From a bacterium (GTDB lineage Bacteria; Chloroflexota; Dormibacteria; Aeolococcales; Bog-877), in assembly GCA_021785655.1 (NCBI GenBank), contig JAJYET010000018.1, positions 1-45,603 on the forward strand: a DNA stretch of 45,603 bases, given 5' to 3'. The notes under the pieces were generated by a model, which worked only from the letters and a program-made list of their open reading frames with translations, ran no database searches and had not been told where the DNA came from. Position numbers and translations under genes: made by a program. Below, one piece after another: positions 40,695 to 45,603 of the stretch. The stretch's first letter is position 1. Every line of letters starts with the position of its first letter.

Positions 40695-41603
40695 ATGAGT
40701 CTGCAAGAGCTCCTCCAGCAGATCGTGAACGGCCTGGTGGTCGGCTCGGTCTACGGGCTCGTCGCCCTCGGCTACACCATGGTCTACGGGATCGTGCGCT
40801 TGATCAACTTCGCCCAGGGTGCGCTGTTCGAGGCGGGCGCCTATCTGGGAGTGGCGATCTTCGGCCTGCTTGGGGCCTTCGCCACCCACCAGCCACTGGT
40901 CGGGCTGCTGATCGCCTTGGTCCTCTCCGCACTGCTGACCGGGGGGCTGGCCTACGTGGTGGAGCGGGTCGCCTACCGACCGCTGCGGAACGCCCCGCCG
41001 CTGGCTCCCTTGGTCAGCTCCCTGGCCACCTTCTTCCTGATCATCAGCATCATCCAGGTGATCACGGGCGCGCAGCCCCTGAATTATCCCCAGGTGCTCT
41101 CCGTCACCCCCTGGACCATCGGGCCGGTCACGCTGGCGCCGACCTCGCTGCTCATCGCGGTGGTGGCCATCCTGCTGATGGGGGGGATCCACTTCTACGT
41201 CCAGCGCACCAAGATGGGAAAGGCCATGCGGGCGATCGCCGTCAACCGCAACGCCGCGGCGTTGATGGGGATCAACACCACCTGGGTAGTCACCTTCACT
41301 TTCATGCTCGGAGGCGCGATGGCGGCGGTGGCCGGAGTCCTCTTCGGGGTCGAATATGGCTCGGTCACGTACAACATGGGTGAGTTCTACGGACTCGTGG
41401 CATTCACCGCCGCAGTTCTGGGTGGAATCGGCAACGTCCCGGGAGCCTTGGTGGGCGGGCTCACCGTCGGCGTCCTCTCCAGCTTCGCGACGATCTTCTT
41501 GCCCAACCAATGGCAGGAGGCCATTGTCTTCGCCATCCTGATCCTGGTCTTGGCCCTGCGACCCCAGGGAATCCTCGGCGAGCGGGTCGCGGAGCGAGCG
41601 TGA
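40695..41603 (+). CDS. livH: Branched-chain-amino-acid-type ABC transporter, permease LivH
   Basis: A 302-residue integral membrane protein with about eight helices. Its N-terminus LLQQIVNGLVVGSVYGLVALGYTMVYGIVRLINFAQGALFEAGAYLG is diagnostic of LivH. It forms the translocation channel with LivM. It starts 35 nt after livK and its stop overlaps the livM GTG, so it is co-translated. No unusual features. Confidence 0.95.
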   Translation: MSLQELLQQIVNGLVVGSVYGLVALGYTMVYGIVRLINFAQGALFEAGAYLGVAIFGLLGAFATHQPLVGLLIALVLSALLTGGLAYVVERVAYRPLRNAPPLAPLVSSLATFFLIISIIQVITGAQPLNYPQVLSVTPWTIGPVTLAPTSLLIAVVAILLMGGIHFYVQRTKMGKAMRAIAVNRNAAALMGINTTWVVTFTFMLGGAMAAVAGVLFGVEYGSVTYNMGEFYGLVAFTAAVLGGIGNVPGALVGGLTVGVLSSFATIFLPNQWQEAIVFAILILVLALRPQGILGERVAERA

Positions 41604-42649
41604 GGGCGCTCACCCTCCTTCGAGCGACGCGGCGACCGGTGCCCTCCGCGAACACCAAACGCGCTCTACGGGTTGCACTGGTCTTGGGTACGTTGGGGTT
41701 TGCCAGCGCGCCCTACTGGCTGGGCGGAAGCTACTTCCCAGACATATGGATCGATATGGGGCTCTGGGCCGTCATCGGAGTTGGGCTCAACGTGGTGATC
41801 GGCTTCGCGGGGTTGCTCGATCTCGGCTACATGGCCTTCTACGCGATCGGTGGATACGTCTTCGCCAACGCCGCCCTCTACCACGGCTTTAATCTCTGGG
41901 AGACGCTGCCGGTTGGCGCGGTGATCGCCCTGGTCTCGAGCGCCATCATTGGCTTCCCGACACTGCGGGTCCGCGGCGACTACCTGGCCATCATGACCCT
42001 CGGCTTCGGGGGGATCGTCTACTTCGCGGCCCAGAACTTGACCGCCCTGACCGGGGGGGTCAACGGCCTTTATGGCTGGAAGACCCCGAGCCTCCTGGGG
42101 CATCCCTTCATCACCCCCTTGGACTTCTACCCGTTCGTTCTGGCGCTCCTGGTCCTGGCGGCACTGGTCACCATGCATCTGCGCACATCGCGAATTGGGC
42201 GAGCCTGGACCTGCATCAAGGACGACGAGATCGCCGCGGCCGCCTCCGGGATCGCGATCGTGCGTTACAAGCTCTACGCCTACATGCTGGGATCGGTCTG
42301 GGCGGGCTTGGCGGGAGCCCTCTTCGCGGCCAAGGAAGCCCTCATATCCCCCGAGAGCTTCACCTTCGACGCCTCCTTCTTCGCGGTGGCGATCGTGGTC
42401 CTGGGGGGCATGGGCTCTATCTCCGGAGTCATCGTGGGAGGCATCTTCTACGTGGTCATCGCGGAATGGCTTTCGGCCTACACCGGAACACTCAGCGGGG
42501 TCATCTTCGCCGCCCTGCTTCTTCTGGTGGTCCTGCTGCGACCTCAGGGGCTGATTCCCTACCGACCCACCTTCGACCGGCGTCGTCTGCGCCGGTACGG
42601 ACTCCCCGAGCCACCGGTGGCGGCTGATGACTACCGCCTTGACCCCTGA
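41600..42649 (+). CDS. livM: Branched-chain-amino-acid-type ABC transporter, permease LivM
   Basis: A 349-residue membrane protein. GLNVVIGFAGLLDLGYMAFYAIGGYVFA and FPTLRVRGDYLAIMTLGFGGIVYF are LivM signatures, and IGRAWTCIKDDEIAAAASGIAIVRYKLYAYMLGSVWAGLAGAL matches the EAA-type ATPase-coupling loop. A GTG at 41600 overlaps the livH stop. Its C-terminal 23 nt overlap livG, and the extended Arg-rich tail (YRPTFDRRRLRRYGLPEP) is cytoplasmic. It pairs with LivH. Confidence 0.95.
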   Translation: MRALTLLRATRRPVPSANTKRALRVALVLGTLGFASAPYWLGGSYFPDIWIDMGLWAVIGVGLNVVIGFAGLLDLGYMAFYAIGGYVFANAALYHGFNLWETLPVGAVIALVSSAIIGFPTLRVRGDYLAIMTLGFGGIVYFAAQNLTALTGGVNGLYGWKTPSLLGHPFITPLDFYPFVLALLVLAALVTMHLRTSRIGRAWTCIKDDEIAAAASGIAIVRYKLYAYMLGSVWAGLAGALFAAKEALISPESFTFDASFFAVAIVVLGGMGSISGVIVGGIFYVVIAEWLSAYTGTLSGVIFAALLLLVVLLRPQGLIPYRPTFDRRRLRRYGLPEPPVAADDYRLDP

Positions 42650-43418
42650 GTCGCTGCTGGCCGTCAGCGATGTCGCGGTCACCTTTGGGGGGGTTCAGGC
42701 TCTGGCCGACGTGTCGTTCAACCTGGAGAGGGGCGAGATCCTGGGCATAATCGGACCGAACGGCGCCGGCAAGACGACTCTCTTCAACGTCGTATCGGGA
42801 CTGGTCAAGGACTACCAGGGCAGCGTCGCCCTGGGAGGCATCGACCTACGGGGCAAGAGTCCCCAGCGGATCGTGGGCCTGGGGCTGCGCCGGACCTTTC
42901 AAAACGTGCGCCTCTTCAAGAGCCTCAGCGTCATGGACACCGTCCTTGCCGGCCAGCACCTGGCGATCCGGGAGTCGGTATTCGACTCCGCCTTCAGGAC
43001 CCGACGGTACCATCGCCAGGAGGGCATAGCCGTCCAACGTGCCCAGCAGGCGCTGGCCTTCGTTGGCCTGGGACACGTGGCGCCCGGAGACATGGCCGCG
43101 TCGCTCCCGTACGGCGGCCAACGCCGCCTGGAAATTGCCCGGGCCCTGGTTGGGTACCCCAAGGTGTTGATGTTGGACGAGCCCGCAGCTGGCATGAATG
43201 CCACCGAGAGCCGGAGCCTGGGAACCATGATCAGGCGCATCGCGGCCACCGGAATCGGAGTTCTGCTGGTGGAGCACGACATGAGGGTGATCATGTCCGT
43301 CTGCGACCGGATCGTGGTCCTCAACTTCGGGCGCGTGATCGCCCAGGGGACCCCTGAGCAGATTCGCTCCGACCCGGCCGTGGTTCGGGCGTATCTGGGC
43401 GACGAGGTCGGCGCGTGA
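42627..43418 (+). CDS. livG: Branched-chain-amino-acid-type ABC transporter, ATPase LivG
   Basis: A 263-residue ABC ATPase with Walker A GPNGAGKT (43-50), Walker B VLMLDEPAAGMN, the H-loop LLVEHDM, and signature LPYGGQRRLEIARAL. LivG proteins usually have SYGQQRRLE, so the conserved Gln after the signature Gly is replaced by Gly. The inserted region RTRRYHRQE is normal for LivG. It starts inside livM with a 23-nt overlap and its stop overlaps livF, so translation is coupled. It hydrolyses ATP to power import. Confidence 0.95.
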   Translation: MTTALTPESLLAVSDVAVTFGGVQALADVSFNLERGEILGIIGPNGAGKTTLFNVVSGLVKDYQGSVALGGIDLRGKSPQRIVGLGLRRTFQNVRLFKSLSVMDTVLAGQHLAIRESVFDSAFRTRRYHRQEGIAVQRAQQALAFVGLGHVAPGDMAASLPYGGQRRLEIARALVGYPKVLMLDEPAAGMNATESRSLGTMIRRIAATGIGVLLVEHDMRVIMSVCDRIVVLNFGRVIAQGTPEQIRSDPAVVRAYLGDEVGA

Positions 43419-44140
43419 GTCTGCTCGAGGTGGGGGCCTTGGTGGTTCGCTACGGTGCCATCCAGGCCGTCCGGGGAGTTGACTTCGCGCTCGCCGACGG
43501 CGAGTGCGTGAGCCTCCTGGGGGCCAACGGTGCAGGTAAGAGCTCCACTTTGAAGGCGCTCTCAGGGCTGATGCGACCGGCCAGTGGAGTGGTGCACTTC
43601 GACGGCAAGCCGGTGACGGGGCTCCCGGCCCATGAGATGGCCCGATTGGGCGTGACGTTGGTGCCCGAGGGTCGCCAGGTCTTCGCCACGCTCACCGTCC
43701 GGGAGAATCTGGAGCTGGGTGGCTTCAACCAGCCCCATGAGCACAATCGGGAGGACCTGGCCCGGGTCCTGGAGACGTTCCCCCCGCTCGAGACTCGCCT
43801 CAGTGCCCTGGCCGGAAACCTCTCGGGAGGCGAGCAGCAGATGGTGGTGTTGGGGCGCGCGCTCATGAGCCGTCCCCGGCTGTTGATGCTCGACGAGCCT
43901 TCCCTGGGGCTGGCACCGCTGGTCGCCAGCCAAATCTTTGAGGTCATCCAGAGCATCGCCGCGTCCGGAATCGCAGTCCTGCTGGTCGAGCAGAACGTCC
44001 ACCGGGCACTCGGCATCGCCAGCCGCGGCTACGTGCTGGAGCTGGGGGAGATAACCGCTCAGGGCAGCTCGGCCGACCTGTTGGCGAACGAGCACATTCG
44101 GCGGGCGTACCTGGGCCATGGCATGGGCGAGGGAGAGTAG
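43415..44140 (+). CDS. livF: Branched-chain-amino-acid-type ABC transporter, ATPase LivF
   Basis: A 241-residue ABC ATPase with Walker A GANGAGKS (36-43), EGRQVFATLTVRENLELG (characteristic of LivF), signature LSGGEQQM, Walker B LLMLDEPSLGLAP and H-loop-equivalent VEQNVHRAL, with Gln where most ABC proteins have His, as usual in LivF. The GTG start overlaps the livG stop. It forms a heterodimer with LivG. Confidence 0.95.
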   Translation: MSLLEVGALVVRYGAIQAVRGVDFALADGECVSLLGANGAGKSSTLKALSGLMRPASGVVHFDGKPVTGLPAHEMARLGVTLVPEGRQVFATLTVRENLELGGFNQPHEHNREDLARVLETFPPLETRLSALAGNLSGGEQQMVVLGRALMSRPRLLMLDEPSLGLAPLVASQIFEVIQSIAASGIAVLLVEQNVHRALGIASRGYVLELGEITAQGSSADLLANEHIRRAYLGHGMGEGE

Positions 44141-44141
44141 C

Positions 44142-45071
44142 TTGCGCTGGATTGGCGCCGCCGAGGTGGGTCGGTGGCTGGGCCCGCAGGAGGCAATGGC
44201 AGCGATCGCATCGGCGCTCCTGGAACACGAGGCAGGGAGGGCAACCTCCGGCGAGCGCCTAATAGACCGATCCTCGGAAGTGGCGCTAGCCCTGATGCCA
44301 GGGCGCTACCTGGGCACAGTGGGCCTCAAGGCGATCACCCTGGTCGAAAGCAACCTCACGCGCGGCCTACCGACCCTGCAGGGGCTAGTGGTCGTGTTCG
44401 ATAACGAAGATGGCCGGCTGCTGGCCGCGGTCGAGGCCGAGAGCTTGACCGCGATCCGGACCGCCGCCCTCGCGGGATTCGCCACCAACGTGCTGGCACC
44501 ACCTGACGCCTCGAGCATGCTGCTGGTGGGGGCCGGGGCCCAAGGACTTGGCCAGGTGGAGGCAGTGGTCGCGGTACGCCCCATTCGTCGCCTCATGATC
44601 TGGAATCGCACCGTGAGCAAGGCGCACGCTCTCGCGGATCGGGTGCGGACCGCACACCCTGGACTCAGCGTGGAGGTGGCTGGGAAGCTGTCGGAGGCGG
44701 CCCGAGACGCGGATGTCATCACCCTGGCCACGGCGGCTGAGCTCCCCCTGCTCGACCGCGGGGACATCAAGGCTCAGTGCCACCTGAACGCCATGGGCTC
44801 CTATCGACCCGACCGGCGCGAGCTCGGGTCGGACCTGGTGGCGGCAGCACGCGTTTACGCGGACACGCTCGAAGGCTGCCTGGCTGAGGCCGGTGACATC
44901 TTGATTCCCATCGCGGAGGGCCGGCTGTCAGCAGACCAGGTGCGCCCGCTGGCGGCAGCGAAGGTCAGTGCGGACCATCCCCTGACCGTGATGAAGAGCG
45001 TTGGCTCGGCAATCTTCGATCTCGCCTGCGCCCGCCGCCTGATCTCAGTGATTGGGCTGGACAACAGCTGA
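44142..45071 (+). CDS. Ornithine cyclodeaminase/ketimine reductase (OCD/mu-crystallin) family
   Basis: A 309-residue protein of the OCD/mu-crystallin family: GLKAITLVESNLTRGLPTLQGLVVVFDNEDGRLLAAVEAESLTAIRTAALAGFAT and the NAD(P) loop LLVGAGAQGLGQVEAV, then NAMGSYRPDRREL. Members convert ornithine to proline or reduce cyclic or linear imines such as pyrroline-2-carboxylate, or act as alanine dehydrogenase. The TTG at 44142 is preferred: GGGAGAG lies just upstream and the peptide begins RWIGAAEVGRWL as relatives do; an ATG at 44118 inside livF would add eight residues. It is placed as the last gene of the liv operon, which supports a role in amino-acid catabolism with the DAO enzymes. Confidence 0.88.
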   Translation: MRWIGAAEVGRWLGPQEAMAAIASALLEHEAGRATSGERLIDRSSEVALALMPGRYLGTVGLKAITLVESNLTRGLPTLQGLVVVFDNEDGRLLAAVEAESLTAIRTAALAGFATNVLAPPDASSMLLVGAGAQGLGQVEAVVAVRPIRRLMIWNRTVSKAHALADRVRTAHPGLSVEVAGKLSEAARDADVITLATAAELPLLDRGDIKAQCHLNAMGSYRPDRRELGSDLVAAARVYADTLEGCLAEAGDILIPIAEGRLSADQVRPLAAAKVSADHPLTVMKSVGSAIFDLACARRLISVIGLDNS

Positions 45072-45237
45072 GGGGAGGCGGACGCAGACGCCATCGGCTT
45101 CGGGCTCAGTTGGAAGCGCGGGACTGTGCCCGGCACCCCAGACCCGAGATCGTGCCCAGTCAATCCCAGATCCCGGCCACCAGCGCACAGCTTGGGCGAC
45201 CTCTAAGCCGTTCTCGCGCACGACGAGCGCCCCCAGT

Positions 45238-45603
45238 TCAAGTGTCACTCGCGCCAGTTTCCGCCAGTCGGGCCCGGGCTGCAGCCAGCCGGGCACCGGG
45301 GACCCGGAACGGCGAGCTGGAGACATAGTCCAGGCCGAGCCGCTCGCAGATCGTGATCGACTGGGCGTCCCCACCATGCTCCCCGCAGATCCCCACCTCG
45401 AGGTCCGGCCTTGTCGCCCTCCCCTCCTGGACCGCCAGCTCCATCAGGCGCCCAACTCCATCCGGGTCGAGGTGTTCGAAGGGGTTGGAGGGGAGGATGC
45501 CGTCCTCGACGTAGCGGCGCAGGAACTTGCCCTCGGCGTCGTCCCGCGACACTCCGAAAGTCATCTGGGTCAGGTCGTTGGTGCCGAAGGAGAAGAACTG
45601 GGC
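45238..45603 (-). CDS. ppdK: Pyruvate phosphate dikinase, C-terminal fragment
   Basis: Only the last 121 residues are in the window; the gene runs off the right edge. They contain [21 protein letters not shown] and the catalytic cysteine motif GICGEHGGD, both diagnostic of the PEP/pyruvate-binding domain of PPDK. The enzyme interconverts pyruvate, ATP and phosphate with PEP, AMP and pyrophosphate. The ending [17 protein letters not shown] is the usual C-terminus. The 166 bp to the cyclodeaminase-like gene hold no further gene. Complete identity is secure, regulation unknown. Confidence 0.95.
   Translation of the reverse strand, partial: AQFFSFGTNDLTQMTFGVSRDDAEGKFLRRYVEDGILPSNPFEHLDPDGVGRLMELAVQEGRATRPDLEVGICGEHGGDAQSITICERLGLDYVSSSPFRVPGARLAAARARLAETGASDT

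Noticed and set aside
45072..45237. Minus-strand extension of PPDK or a small gene downstream of it
   Set aside because: The PPDK frame ends with a clear TGA after a normal C-terminus, and the remaining frames have no start with a ribosome site.

Overview
This is a chromosomal window of very high GC content from a free-living bacterium. It is densely packed, with many stop/start overlaps (ATGA, GTGA) and frequent GTG and TTG starts. An ImuA/ImuB/DnaE2 mutasome, actinobacterial-type LexA boxes, an AdnAB-like helicase-nuclease pair, a menaquinone methyltransferase and an LLM-class flavin/F420-type oxidoreductase point to Actinobacteriota or a neighbouring high-GC lineage such as Candidatus Dormibacterota or Chloroflexota. 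I cannot settle the phylum from sequence alone. I see no tRNA, rRNA, CRISPR array, insertion sequence or phage gene.

Layout. 1-104 is the start of dnaK, cut by the window edge. 252-2179 (+) holds a membrane-anchored unknown and a secreted GH5 endoglycoceramidase-like enzyme. 2163-7562 (-) is a run of a Gfo/Idh oxidoreductase, a ThuA-Gfo/Idh fusion, MenG, an MTA-phosphorylase-like protein and an EEP-family hydrolase. 7649-11973 (+) holds an LLM oxidoreductase, a small membrane protein, a glutaredoxin-like protein, a GT2-GtrA-(GAF-like) fusion and a BASS-family transporter. 11948-23263 is a DNA-damage region: dnaE2 and an imuA-imuB-DUF6504-like operon, both on the minus strand, each with the same LexA box CGAACATCTGTTC. 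Between them lie a CYTH/CHAD-ParA-MFS cluster (+) and ftsH (-). 23365-25090 (+) holds an HU protein, an NDUFA9-like epimerase and an SCP2 protein. 25077-32028 (-) is a translationally coupled TetR-AdnA-AdnB cluster.

32280-45071 looks like an amino-acid or amine catabolic island. It has an aldehyde dehydrogenase, three FAD-dependent DAO-family oxidases/dehydrogenases, a GntR/FCD regulator, a complete branched-chain-type ABC importer (livKHMGF) and an ornithine-cyclodeaminase/ketimine-reductase-like enzyme. A plausible scheme is import, oxidative deamination or demethylation by the DAO enzymes, imine reduction by the cyclodeaminase-family enzyme and aldehyde oxidation by the ALDH. The substrate is not readable from the sequence. 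45238-45603 (-) is the C-terminus of pyruvate phosphate dikinase.

The signals most worth following are: (i) a set of genes with a -10-like hexamer exactly 6-7 nt before the start codon, the signature of leaderless mRNAs; (ii) paired LexA boxes in matching promoter geometry; (iii) a 29-codon ORF with a strong promoter and a strong Shine-Dalgarno site just before a DAO gene that lacks its own; (iv) a GT2-GtrA protein with an extra soluble GAF-like tail; (v) a CHAD-ParA gene pair divergent from SOS-controlled dnaE2.
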